Part shown: positions 36,625-45,394 of the stretch, in pieces | Layout: each line of letters begins with the position of its first letter | Position numbering within the stretch: position 1 is the stretch's first letter | Assembly: GCA_012034655.1 (NCBI GenBank) | Contig: JAAUOZ010000004.1 | Span: 1 to 64,000, forward strand | DNA length: 64,000 bases | Reading direction: 5' to 3' | Origin: Leptolyngbyaceae cyanobacterium CSU_1_3 | GTDB taxonomy: Bacteria; Cyanobacteriota; Cyanobacteriia; Leptolyngbyales; Leptolyngbyaceae | Notes under the pieces: generated by a model | Told to the model about the DNA's origin: nothing | Seen by the model: only the letters and a program-made list of their open reading frames with translations | Databases searched by the model: none | Translations under genes and position numbers: made by a program

Positions 36625-37989
36625 TCAGTAATGATGCGGCGCGACGTTTGCAGAAATGGTATTACCGCCCCAACTTCCACAGCCCAGCGTGAGGGATGGA
36701 TCAAGACGGAAGTTATAAAGATCCCCGATCGCACCTTGCGAAGCGGGCATATTAATCAACACTCGTGACGTTTTCAGCTTAGATTCAAACGCTTGAATAT
36801 GCTCAGTATTGAAGGCTGACGTATAGAGAACGGAGGTGTGACCTAATCCACCAAATTCTACGATTTGCTCGGCTTTAGCAACCGCTTCAGGAAACGTTTT
36901 TGCGCGATACATTGCCAAAACAGGCATCAGTTTCTCGTAGGAAAACGGCTCATTTACTCCGACTTGCTCGACTTCGGCAATAAGAACTTTGGGAACGGTT
37001 GGAATTGGGCAATATGCGATCGCACTATCATCTTCTCCAGGTTCATAGCGCTCAAAATCAATGCCTGTGATCTGAGCAATGGTTTCAACCGATTGTCCGA
37101 CCAGGTTGGGATTGAGATGTCCATCTTTGAGAAGGGTGCTACGGAGCTTGTTCGCTTCTTCTGCGGTGAGAAAATAAGCACCACGATCGATAAACTCTTG
37201 CTTCACAGCTTCGTAGACTGGATCGGTCACAATCACAGACTGCTCACTCGCGCAGATCATGCCATTGTCAAAGGTTTTACTGAGTAAAATCGACGAAATT
37301 GCCATTCTAAGGTCTGCTGTCTCATCAATCACCGCAGGCGTGTTCCCGGCTCCTACACCCAACGACGGATGCCCTGATGAATAAGCGGCTTTGACCATTC
37401 CTGGCCCTCCCGTCGCGATGATCAACTTAATATCAGGATGCTGCATCAACGCTTGCGAAAGTGCCACAGTTGGCTCGTCAATCCAGCCGATGATGTTTTG
37501 GGGTGCGCCTGCGGCAACGGCAGCTTTAAGGATAATTTTCGCGGCTTCGATCGTGCATCGTTTCGCTTTGGGGTGAGGAGAAAAAATAATTGCGTTGCGG
37601 GTTTTGAGGGCAATCAGGGCTTTGAAGATCGTAGTAGAAGTTGGGTTTGTCACCGGAACAATTCCTGCCAACACACCAACAGGTTCAGCGATCGTTTGAA
37701 ACCCAGAGGATTTGTCTTCCTCCAAAACACCGCAGGTTTTTTCGTGCTTGTATTTGTTGTAAACGAACTCAGAGGCAAAGTGATTTTTGATCACTTTATC
37801 TTCGACTAGTCCCATCCCTGTTTCAGCCACGGCTAGTTTTGCTAGGGGAATACGATCGTCGTTTGCTGCCTGAGCCGCTTTCTTAAAAATCTGATCAACT
37901 TGTTCTTGAGTGTAAGTTGCGAAAAGGGTTTGAGCCGCTTTGACTCGCTGAATCAGCGCTGCGAGTTCTTGTGGGTTAGTCACTGCCAT
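36625..37989 (-). CDS. adhE: AdhE N-terminal half: CoA-acylating acetaldehyde dehydrogenase
   Basis: This half converts acetyl-CoA to acetaldehyde with NADH. It starts MAVTNPQELAALIQRVKAAQ, as cyanobacterial AdhE does, and has the catalytic Cys in DNGMICASEQS. It ends SWGGNTISANVAPHHY, where intact AdhE continues HLLNIKT; a missing base turns this into a stop (36625-36627). I chose the ATG at 37989; an in-frame TTG lies two codons earlier. A perfect direct-repeat site (38041-38058) lies 52 bases upstream, linking ethanol fermentation to the regulon. It works with PFL, which supplies acetyl-CoA. Confidence 0.88.
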   Translation of the reverse strand: MAVTNPQELAALIQRVKAAQTLFATYTQEQVDQIFKKAAQAANDDRIPLAKLAVAETGMGLVEDKVIKNHFASEFVYNKYKHEKTCGVLEEDKSSGFQTIAEPVGVLAGIVPVTNPTSTTIFKALIALKTRNAIIFSPHPKAKRCTIEAAKIILKAAVAAGAPQNIIGWIDEPTVALSQALMQHPDIKLIIATGGPGMVKAAYSSGHPSLGVGAGNTPAVIDETADLRMAISSILLSKTFDNGMICASEQSVIVTDPVYEAVKQEFIDRGAYFLTAEEANKLRSTLLKDGHLNPNLVGQSVETIAQITGIDFERYEPGEDDSAIAYCPIPTVPKVLIAEVEQVGVNEPFSYEKLMPVLAMYRAKTFPEAVAKAEQIVEFGGLGHTSVLYTSAFNTEHIQAFESKLKTSRVLINMPASQGAIGDLYNFRLDPSLTLGCGSWGGNTISANVAPHHY

Positions 37990-38040
37990 AACCAATGTTC
38001 CTCATCGCGTAACTCTATGTTTAAGCTTATGTGCCAGAGT

Positions 38041-38058
38041 TGAGGAACTTGTGAGGAA
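38041..38058 (-). promoter_or_regulatory. TTCCTCA-CAAG-TTCCTCA direct repeat upstream of adhE
   Basis: A perfect copy on the minus strand, 52 bases before the adhE ATG. A further half site (TGAGGAA) lies just upstream of the start codon. Confidence 0.75.
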
Positions 38059-38091
38059 GTTCGTGCGAATGATTCACCAACTTTCCAACGG

Positions 38092-38405
38092 TTAGATTTC
38101 AATCTTTTCCGATGGATTTTCTGAGTCCTTGTGAATCAGGCAAGCCTCGATCGTTTTCTTCAAACCGTTGCGATGGCGGCTATCTAATTCGGTTGGCAGA
38201 TGTATGTGAATCTGGATATCATCCAGTCGAACTGGCATATCTGCTGCCTTCTGTGCGGAAACATCAACACTGAGACTCGTTGCATCTAGCTCTCTCGCTT
38301 GGCAGTATTTCACAGCATAGAATCCAATGCAGCTACCCAGTGATGCAAGAAACTATTCTGGCGGTATCATTCCAGTGTCTTCTCCGCCATTGTCTTTGGG
38401 TTGAT
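38092..38405 (-). pseudogene. OsmC-family protein remnant with nonsense codon
   Basis: In one minus-strand frame the sequence reads DQPKDNGGEDTGMIPPE, then a TAG stop (38353-38355), then FLASLGSCIGFYAVKYCQARELD to the end. This matches the peroxidase-like OsmC domain (GGEDTG.TP.EL.LASLGSC.G), where the stop replaces a Leu codon (TTG to TAG). The N-terminal third is missing because the adjacent membrane-protein gene begins to overlap. An internal ATG at 38313 could make a 73-residue fragment lacking the first catalytic Cys. Confidence 0.65.
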
Positions 38406-38412
38406 CACTTCA

Positions 38413-38880
38413 TCACTGCTTGGAATGCATTGGATCTAACCTTTTTAGCTTTGCAGCCAAAATAGGTCCCAGGGTCAAAATTAATAGGCCGATTGGCATC
38501 AGTCCACCTTGAAGCAGATTGTAGTCCGACAAAATCCTTTGCCATGAAAGCTGCATCACAAGCCGTCCTAGCAGGATCTCAAAGCCGACCGTGAGAACGA
38601 GCCAGAGCAATCCGACCTGTAGCAATTGAGCAGCAGAAGTGGCGCGAATCCAGCGAATGAATATTAAAGCGATCGCTAAAATCATCACTGATCCTGTAAA
38701 GACCGAGATTTGCCGCGCTCTAAAATCACCCACTAGTGGTTCAAGCCAAATAATTCGCGCTGTTCCATGCAGAAATTCTGCAAAGATAATTACAAGCCAA
38801 ACGATAAACCCTCTGAGCAATACTGAGTAATCTCTTCGAGTTACCCGCAAGGGATCGGTAAACTGTCTTCTTTTCAGCAT
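38413..38880 (-). CDS. four-helix membrane protein, function unknown
   Basis: The 155-residue product has a short basic cytoplasmic start (MLKRRQFTDPLRVTRRDY) and four hydrophobic segments (about 24-40, 56-75, 85-105, 125-145). I do not recognise the family. It sits 11 bases downstream of the flavin-nucleotide-binding protein gene on the same strand, so the two are probably co-transcribed. Confidence 0.6.
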   Translation of the reverse strand: MLKRRQFTDPLRVTRRDYSVLLRGFIVWLVIIFAEFLHGTARIIWLEPLVGDFRARQISVFTGSVMILAIALIFIRWIRATSAAQLLQVGLLWLVLTVGFEILLGRLVMQLSWQRILSDYNLLQGGLMPIGLLILTLGPILAAKLKRLDPMHSKQ

Positions 38881-38891
38881 TCTTGCCTCAT

Positions 38892-39338
38892 TTACTTACT
38901 TTCGCTACTCGTCATCCGTCCTGTCATTTCTGTGGAATGAATGCAATAGATAGTAATGACTTCAGCCCGTCCTTGAGCATCGATCCAGGTGCGATTGATT
39001 GCAGGCGATAGGGTTGGGTTCCGCGCTTTGACTAATTGCATTATTTGGTCAATCTCTGACTGATCTTTGAGTCGCTCCGCCTCACCTGTGACGATCGCGC
39101 TTTGCCAATGCTCTAAATCGTGAACGTCTTCAACCTGCAAACAGACCGCTGGGTTTGCATCGATATCCTGGGTCTTCATCCCTTCGGTTGTAAACAAATA
39201 AATGACAGAATCTTTGAGGTGATACTGCATCGGAATGATGTAGGGTTTTCCTTCGTGAATGCAGCCCAAATGCCCGTATCCAACTTTCTGCAAGAGTTCT
39301 AAAATCTCTTTTGAACTCATTTCGTCGATGTCTATCAT
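38892..39338 (-). CDS. pyridoxamine 5'-phosphate oxidase-like flavin-binding protein
   Basis: A split-barrel protein that binds FMN or a related cofactor. It begins with an EILELLQKVGYGHLGCIHEGKPYIIPMQY motif and later YLFTTEGMKTQDIDANPAVCLQVEDV. This is the group that includes small flavin-nucleotide-binding proteins of dormancy regulons. The ATG at 39338 is chosen; another in-frame ATG lies three codons earlier. It lies 41 bases after the GerMN gene. Confidence 0.78.
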   Translation of the reverse strand: MIDIDEMSSKEILELLQKVGYGHLGCIHEGKPYIIPMQYHLKDSVIYLFTTEGMKTQDIDANPAVCLQVEDVHDLEHWQSAIVTGEAERLKDQSEIDQIMQLVKARNPTLSPAINRTWIDAQGRAEVITIYCIHSTEMTGRMTSSESK

Positions 39339-39379
39339 AATGACCATCCTACTTTTGTCGAATGCAGCACCAGCCAAAT

Positions 39380-40072
39380 CTAATGAACAATGTCTTTAAA
39401 TTCTGCCGCAAATTGCTGGCGGGTGAGGGGTGACTGCAAGATCACACCTTCGCCACCCAGTGGATGATTTTCATCCAGAAGCTGCCCTTCTACAGAAAGA
39501 TAAACCTTAGCTGTTGGATCAAGGCTGGTGGCTGTGTAGAGCACCTGAGCAACGCGATCGACCATCGATTCACTCCCTCCCCCTTGAGTAAACTCACGCG
39601 AGAGATCCACGTAAATTCCTTGTGAAGCAACTCGCAAGCTCAACAATCGGGTTCCCGACGGAATCGTACTGTTCAGGTCTGCCGTTTGCCCATTTGCGAG
39701 GAGTTCGTCGATCGCTTGGGTGAGGGCAACATTCGAGGGAACCCCTGGAGCAAGCGCGATTCGAGTCGGCGCTAACCGCACTTGATTGTTCTCCACTCGA
39801 AGTCGGTAGACTTCTGGTACTCGTGCGATCGCGGATGGACTTTTAGAGGGAGCGGTTTGAGATTGCAAAGGCGCTTTTGCGGGCGGACTCGTTGGTTGTA
39901 CCTGGGATGGCGCAGACGGCCGGACGGTTGGCATCGATGTTCTCGATAGCTCTGCTACATGAGGACGTGCTCGCCAAACCATCCACCCGCCTACACCCGT
40001 CCCTGAGAGTAAGAGCAGCACCACACCAATAAACACTCCTTGACGATTGGAACTCATAAATGAGTTTTTCAT
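39380..40072 (-). CDS. GerMN-domain protein with membrane anchor
   Basis: An N-terminal membrane anchor (GVFIGVVLLLLSGTGVGGWMVW) and a Pro/Ser/Ala-rich linker (about residues 45-85) are followed by a GerMN domain (about 90-230: RVENNQVRLAPTRIALAPG, SLRVASQGIYVDLSREFTQGGGSESMVDRVAQVLYT, VEGQLLDENHPLGGEGV). Its role in cyanobacteria is unknown; in sporulators GerM is in peptidoglycan remodelling. It lies 71 bases after the hsp20 gene on the same strand. Confidence 0.75.
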   Translation of the reverse strand: MKNSFMSSNRQGVFIGVVLLLLSGTGVGGWMVWRARPHVAELSRTSMPTVRPSAPSQVQPTSPPAKAPLQSQTAPSKSPSAIARVPEVYRLRVENNQVRLAPTRIALAPGVPSNVALTQAIDELLANGQTADLNSTIPSGTRLLSLRVASQGIYVDLSREFTQGGGSESMVDRVAQVLYTATSLDPTAKVYLSVEGQLLDENHPLGGEGVILQSPLTRQQFAAEFKDIVH

Positions 40073-40143
40073 AGCTTACTCCTACAACTTCGGTGACGAT
40101 AAGAATGAGTCATTAAACAGCTTTACCAGGTCGATCGAGCCAT

Positions 40144-40695
40144 CTATTTAGCTGCGACTTCTTCAGCAGCGCGGCTGTGGGCTGTATCTTGCAGATGCTG
40201 TTCGCGTTGCCGTTGCTCAGTCACCGCTGCTCGTGTTTTTTCTTCCAAATCAATTTTGACGACATTGCGACGGGCTGACTCAACTTTAGGCAACGTTAAG
40301 GTCAGCATTCCGTCTTTGAATTCTGCCTGCACCTGATCGTTTTTCACGCTGACTGGCAGTGGAATAACTCGTTGAAATTGCCCATAGCGCAACTCAGAGC
40401 AAACAATGCCTTTGTCTTCTGTTTTATGTTCTTCGTGATGAGCGCCCACAATAGAAATGGCATTCTCGCTGACTTGGACATCCAAATCTTTAGCTGCGAC
40501 TCCTGGAACTTCGGCTTTCAGCATCAAATCAGTATCGGTTTCTGTTAGCTCGATCGCAGGAATCCAGTCTACCTGATTCGATCCGGATAATTGACTCAGT
40601 TCATGGTCGCCGTGCGTCAGATCGTCAAACAGACGATTCATTTGCTGACGGAGCAGGTCGAATTCTTTCAGCGGTTGCCAACGAATTAAAGACAT
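40144..40695 (-). CDS. Hsp20/alpha-crystallin small heat-shock protein
   Basis: A cytoplasmic ATP-independent chaperone. The alpha-crystallin domain (about residues 45-150) has WIPAIELTETDTDLMLKAEVPGV at its start and ADGMLTLTLPK-type motif FKDGMLTLTLPK near its end. The N-terminus (MSLIRWQPLKEFDLLRQQMNRLF) and Gln/Glu-rich tail (REQHLQDTAHSRAAEEVAAK) are usual. A GGAGG ribosome site precedes the ATG. The direct-repeat motif at 40786-40803 lies 90 bases upstream, placing it in the same regulon as adhE, like HspX in DosR regulons. Confidence 0.9.
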   Translation of the reverse strand: MSLIRWQPLKEFDLLRQQMNRLFDDLTHGDHELSQLSGSNQVDWIPAIELTETDTDLMLKAEVPGVAAKDLDVQVSENAISIVGAHHEEHKTEDKGIVCSELRYGQFQRVIPLPVSVKNDQVQAEFKDGMLTLTLPKVESARRNVVKIDLEEKTRAAVTEQRQREQHLQDTAHSRAAEEVAAK

Positions 40696-40785
40696 AGAAT
40701 CCTCCTTTGAGTGAAAGCGATGGGAGTAGAGCCAAGTGAAGAAGCGATCGCACTCTAGCTCTACTTTCAGACTAGAAAAAGAACT

Positions 40786-40803
40786 TGAGGAACTTGTGAA
40801 GGT
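40786..40803 (-). promoter_or_regulatory. TTCCTCA-type direct repeat upstream of hsp20
   Basis: Read on the minus strand the sites are ACCTTCA-CAAG-TTCCTCA with the 11-base period. An additional TTCCTCA (complement at 40803-40809) lies next to it. Confidence 0.6.
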
Positions 40804-40838
40804 GAGGAAACATATACCTTTAAGTCCTCCCTTTTTCC

Positions 40839-40856
40839 ATCCTCACAAGTTCCTCA
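40839..40856 (+). promoter_or_regulatory. (A)TCCTCA-CAAG-TTCCTCA direct repeat upstream of the DUF2949-pfkA operon
   Basis: A near-perfect copy, 45 bases upstream of the DUF2949 ATG, facing the hsp20 site across a 35-base spacer. Confidence 0.75.
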
Positions 40857-40900
40857 GATTGTTTGCTTATTTTCTTTATGTAGCAATTGAGAATTTCCTC

Positions 40901-41110
40901 ATGGAACGCAAGAAATTCACCCGATTCCTCCGTTTTTTGCGTCAAGAATTAGCCATTCCTGCGGCAGATTTGCGCCTAGCGCTGAGACATCCTGAGCAAG
41001 TGCCCAATTTGCTGCCCATGATTCTTTGGCAATATGGACTCGTGACCTTGAGCCAGTTGAATCAAATTTTCGACTGGTTAGAGCAAAGCGCTGTGGGTAA
41101 AGTGCAATGA
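40901..41110 (+). CDS. DUF2949 family protein
   Basis: A 69-residue cytoplasmic protein found in cyanobacteria. It reads FTRFLRFLRQELAIPAADL followed by the family signature LPMILWQYGLVTLSQLNQIFDWLE. The ATG at 40901 is used; the frame extends upstream into the regulatory site. Its stop overlaps the pfkA start (GCAATGAT), so the two are translationally coupled. Function unknown; its position suggests a link to glycolytic flux in anaerobiosis. Confidence 0.75.
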   Translation: MERKKFTRFLRFLRQELAIPAADLRLALRHPEQVPNLLPMILWQYGLVTLSQLNQIFDWLEQSAVGKVQ

Positions 41111-42178
41111 TACAGCGACTAGGCATTTTAACGAGCGGTGGTGACTGCCCTGGCTTAAATTCAGTCATCCGAGCGGTGATCAGTCACGCCACCCTTACCT
41201 ATGGCTGGCAGGTGCTTGGGATTCCCTACGCGACGCAAGGCTTGTTGGAGCGCAAAGCGATTCCTCTTAGCCTTCACGGGCTAGATCTACGCGGCATTGA
41301 TCCTCTACTCTGCATGGGCGGAACGATTTTAGGCAGCATCAATAAAGGCGATACACTCACTCATATCGAAGAGATTTTAGCCAGCTATCAGGCGTTAGAA
41401 CTCGATGCCTTGATTGGCATTGGCGGAGATGGCAGTCTCAAAATTCTCAATCAGTTGGCGGTGCAAGGAAACTGGCGGATGGTTGCGATTCCCAAGACGA
41501 TTGATAACGATGTGGCGCTTACAGAACGATCGATTGGATTTGATACTGCCATTAACACGATTACCGATGCCCTCAACCGCCTAACCTATACCGCCGCGAG
41601 TCACGATCGGGTCATGGTGGTTGAAGTTATGGGTCGAGAAGCGGGACATTTAGCTTTGCAATCGGGCATTGCAGGCGGCGCGGATGTGATTCTACTGCCA
41701 GAAATTAGCTACTCAATTGAGGCGATTTGTCAGCATCTAACGGAGTTGCGCGATCGCTGGGGGGCGGCGGTTTGCGATCGTCCTGGTAGCAGAAGGTGCT
41801 CGTCGTGCCGAAGATGTTGATCCAGCTTGTCATGCTTCGCCCTGCGGCATCGGTCATTGTATTGCTGAGGAAATTCTGCGCTGTAGTTCAATTCCACTGG
41901 ATGTCAGGGTTTCAGCATTAGGTCATGTTCAGCGAGGTGGGCTTCCATCGGCACTCGATCGCTTAGTTGCTAGCGCGTTTGGTAAAGTTGCCGTTGATCT
42001 GGTGGCTCAAGGGCAAATTCGCCAGATGGTGGCTTGGCAGAATGGGCAGGTTGTGGGGGTTCCGCTAGAAGCTGTTCTGGCTGAGAGTCCGTTGTCTGTT
42101 CATTCAACTAGCGCTCTCGTACAAACCGCTTGTGCTTTAGGAATTTATGTGGGAAATGTTGCTAGAAACCTTTCTTAG
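41107..42178 (+). pseudogene. pfkA: ATP-dependent 6-phosphofructokinase, frameshifted
   Basis: This gene encodes the enzyme that phosphorylates fructose-6-phosphate. Motifs are LTSGGDCPGLNSVIR (ATP), GIGGDGSLKI, PKTIDNDV (catalytic Asp) and MGREAGHLAL. The first frame runs to 41820 but departs from the family after LRDRWG. At 41759-41764 there is a run of six G; with five G the reading continues ...RRFAIVLVAEGARRAEDVD... through VRVSALGHVQRGG to a stop at 42178, as in the family. So it is a one-base insertion in a homopolymer, either a true mutation, phase-variable slippage or a sequencing error. It overlaps DUF2949 by four bases. Confidence 0.85.
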
Positions 42179-42242
42179 CTGGGAATGACAAGGCTCAATG
42201 ATTGTTATTAAGAAGATGATTGTTTTTAAGAACAGAGAGCTT

Positions 42243-42260
42243 TTCCTCACAAGTTTCTCA
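42243..42260 (+). promoter_or_regulatory. TTCCTCA-CAAG-TTTCTCA direct repeat upstream of ppsA
   Basis: The motif lies 34 bases upstream of the ppsA start, differing from consensus at one position. Confidence 0.7.
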
Positions 42261-42294
42261 ACTTGTTTGTTTATAACCAAACTAAGAGAGCTAA

Positions 42295-44798
42295 ATGCTG
42301 AACAATATGGTTGAGGAAAACAACACGATGGTCAACACTTCAGGCAACCAAACCGTCAATCTTTTAGAACTTAGCGCCGACGATCGTCGAGTCACCAAAG
42401 CGCAGGCGTTCATCCTAACCTTTCACGAAGTCGGAATTACTGATATTCCGCTTGTGGGCGGGAAGAATGCTTCCCTTGGGGAAATGATTCAGCAACTCGC
42501 GCCAAAAGGGATCAAGGTTCCTTCTGGATTTGCCACCACTGCGACTGCTTACCGCTACTTCATTCGCTCCGCTGGACTTGAATCCCAACTGCGTCAGATC
42601 TTTGCTGACCTTAATGTAGAGAATGTCGAGAGTCTCAGACGGTGCGGAAAACAGGCGCGATCGCTAATGCTCCAAACGCCGTTTCCAAGTGATTTAGAAC
42701 AGGCGATCGCAGATGCCTATCGATCGCTTTGCCAACAGTATGGAACTGATACCGATGTAGCCGTCCGATCCAGTGCGACGGCTGAAGATTTGCCCGATGC
42801 TAGCTTCGCCGGACAGCAAGAAACCTATTTAAATGTTCACGGTTTGAGCGGTGTATTAGAAGCTTGTCACAAATGCTTTGCGTCAATTTTTACCGATCGT
42901 GCTATCTCCTATCGCCAACAGCGAGGCTTTGATCATTTTGAGATTGCCCTTTCGGTGGGGGTTCAAAAGATGGTGCGATCGGATCTTGCTACGTCGGGGG
43001 TGATGTTCTCGATCGACACAGAAACCGGGTTCAAAGATGCTGCACTGATTACGGCTGCCTACGGTTTGGGTGAAAATGTGGTTCAGGGAGCCGTTAACCC
43101 GGACGAGTATCTGGTGTTCAAGCCGACCCTAAAGCAAGGATTTCGCTCAATTCTCGACAAGCGCCTCGGCAGCAAAGAGATCAAAATGATCTACGACGTG
43201 GGTGGCTCGAAGTTAACTAAAAACGTTTCGGTGTCTTTGGAGCAGCGGCAAAAATTTGCCCTCAATGATGATGAAATTCTTCAACTAGCACAGTGGACTT
43301 GCTTGATTGAAGAGCACTATTCCCAGGTGCGCGGAATGCCTACGCCAATGGACATTGAATGGGCAAAAGATGGCACTACAGGCGATCTCTTCATTGTTCA
43401 AGCCCGACCGGAAACCGTGCAATCCCAGAAGTCGCAAAACTTGTTGCGAAGCTATCACCCTGACCTTACCTAACCATCCTTCAATTTGGTGTCAGGCGGG
43501 CAGTCGGTGAACTGATTGGACAAGGGAAAGCCAGAGTAATTCTGGATGTGCATGACCTCGATCAGTTTCGAGCGGGGGAAGTGCTAATCACCAACCGCAC
43601 CGATCCTGATTGGGAGCCAATCATGAAGAAAGCAAGCGCGATCGTTACCAACCAAGGCGGACGAACTTGCCACGCCGCGATCATTGCTAGAGAAATCGGC
43701 ATTCCTGCGATCGTGGGCTGTGATCATGCGACTTCTAGGGTGCAGACTGGGCAGGACGTGACTGTATCCTGTTCAGAAGGCGAGGAAGGTCATGTTTATC
43801 AAGGACTGTTGCCGTTTGAAGTGCAGGAAACCTTGCTCGAAGACCTGCCTGCGACCCGAACCGAAATCCTGATGAATGTGGGCAATCCTCAAGAAGCCTT
43901 TGGATTCGCTGCAATTCCGAATGACGGAGTTGGGTTAGCGCGATTGGAATTCATCATTGCCAATCAGATTCAGGTGCATCCGTTAGCATTGATCAATTTT
44001 GGAGAGTTAGACGATCGCCTTGCCGAAGCTCTCATTGACAACCTCACGGCACAATACGACCATAAACCGCAGTATTTTGTCGATAAGCTAGCGCATGGCA
44101 TTGGCACGATCGCAGCCGCCTTCTATCCGAAGCCCGTGATTGTTCGACTATCCGATTTCAAGAGCAACGAATACGCGAATCTCTTGGGCGGACGGCAGTT
44201 TGAACCTCGCGAAGAAAACCCAATGATTGGTTGGCGTGGTGCTTCAAGGTATTATGACGATCGCTATCGGGAAGGCTTTGCGCTGGAATGTCAGGCAATG
44301 AAGCGAGTCCGGGATGAAATGGGCTTAACCAATGTGATTTTGATGATTCCATTTTGCCGCACACCCGATGAAGGGCGACGAGTATTAGCGGAGATGGCGC
44401 AGCACGGCTTGGTCAGAGGGGAAAACGGTTTGCAGGTCTATGTGATGTGCGAATTGCCGAGCAATGTAATTTTGGCGGAGCAATTCTGTCAGGTGTTTGA
44501 TGGGTTCTCGATCGGCTCAAACGATTTAACTCAATTGACCTTGGGACTCGATCGCGATTCCTCACTCGTGGCGCATTTGTTTGATGAGCGCAATGATGCC
44601 GTGAAACAACTGATCAAGCTGGTAATTACCACCGTCAAACAACAGGGACGCAAGATTGGCATTTGTGGTCAAGCGCCCAGTGATTATCCAGAATTTGCGC
44701 GATTCTTAGTCGAACAGGGCATTGATTCGATCAGTCTCAACCCCGATTCTGTTCTCAAGACACGGCTAGAAATTGCTCAAGCAGAGGCAGAATCCTGA
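42295..44798 (+). pseudogene. ppsA: phosphoenolpyruvate synthase, frameshifted
   Basis: PpsA interconverts pyruvate and PEP using ATP. The N-terminal nucleotide-binding domain (VGGKNASLGEMI, VRSSATAEDLPDASFAGQQET) runs to a stop near 43473. The swivel phospho-His motif GGRTCHAAI and the PEP-binding barrel (FSIGSNDLTQLTLGLDRDS, ICGQAPSDYPEFARFL) continue in another frame to 44798. Adding one base at about 43470 would join them (DLT, then LTILQFGVRRAVGELIG, matching the family's VRGRAVGE.I). The C-terminal part can also initiate at 43548. It sits 30 bases after a direct-repeat site. Confidence 0.85.
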
Positions 44799-44844
44799 AG
44801 CTCCAAAATTCAATGTCGTTCAATGTTAATTTGAGGTCAAAATT

Positions 44845-45375
44845 ATGGTTCACAAGATTCTAGTTGCGCTTGATCAATCTGAAATGAGTACACAAGTTTT
44901 TGAGCAAGCCATTTCCCTTGCCAAGGACACTCATGCCTCATTGATGTTGCTGAATGTGTTATCTCCGTTTGAAAAAGCTTACTCTAGCGCCAGTTATCCA
45001 GGCAGCAATGGTGTATTTTTTGGAGCCAGTGAACAAACGGTGCAATTCTACGTGGAGCATTGGAAGCGCCTGGAACAAGAGAGCATAGAGTGGTTGAGAT
45101 CTCTAGAAGCCAAAGCTATAAAAGCAGGGGTTGAACCGGAATTTACACACAGTGTTGGCGATCCGGGTTCTGTCATCTGCGCCCTAGCTCAAACTTGGGA
45201 GGCTGATTTAATCATTATGGGTCGTCGAGGATTGTCTGGACTGAGTGAATTGTTTCTCGGCAGTGTGAGCAATTATGTGTTGCACCATGCTCCTTGTTCT
45301 GTTTTAACCGTGCAAGAGCCGCGCCCGTCCAGTCAGGGAACCACACAGACAACACAGACAGCAACAACGTCCTAA
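44845..45375 (+). CDS. universal stress protein (UspA family)
   Basis: A cytoplasmic adenine-nucleotide-binding protein. It begins VHKILVALDQSEMSTQVFEQA and contains the ATP-binding motif GRRGLSGLSELFLGSVSNYVLHHAPCSVLTV (G2xG9xG(S/T)) near the C-terminus. USPs are part of low-oxygen dormancy regulons. It starts 46 bases after ppsA and ends 19 bases before the acyl-CoA synthetase gene, so all three are probably one operon. The Ser/Thr-rich tail is short and unstructured. Confidence 0.9.
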   Translation: MVHKILVALDQSEMSTQVFEQAISLAKDTHASLMLLNVLSPFEKAYSSASYPGSNGVFFGASEQTVQFYVEHWKRLEQESIEWLRSLEAKAIKAGVEPEFTHSVGDPGSVICALAQTWEADLIIMGRRGLSGLSELFLGSVSNYVLHHAPCSVLTVQEPRPSSQGTTQTTQTATTS

Positions 45376-45394
45376 ACGTTAGAAAGGTTTAGCT

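Noticed and set aside
41755-41820. Programmed frameshifting as an explanation of the pfkA break
   Set aside because: The shift site differs in each of the four broken genes, and no stem-loop or internal ribosome site is evident at the G run; error or mutation is simpler.
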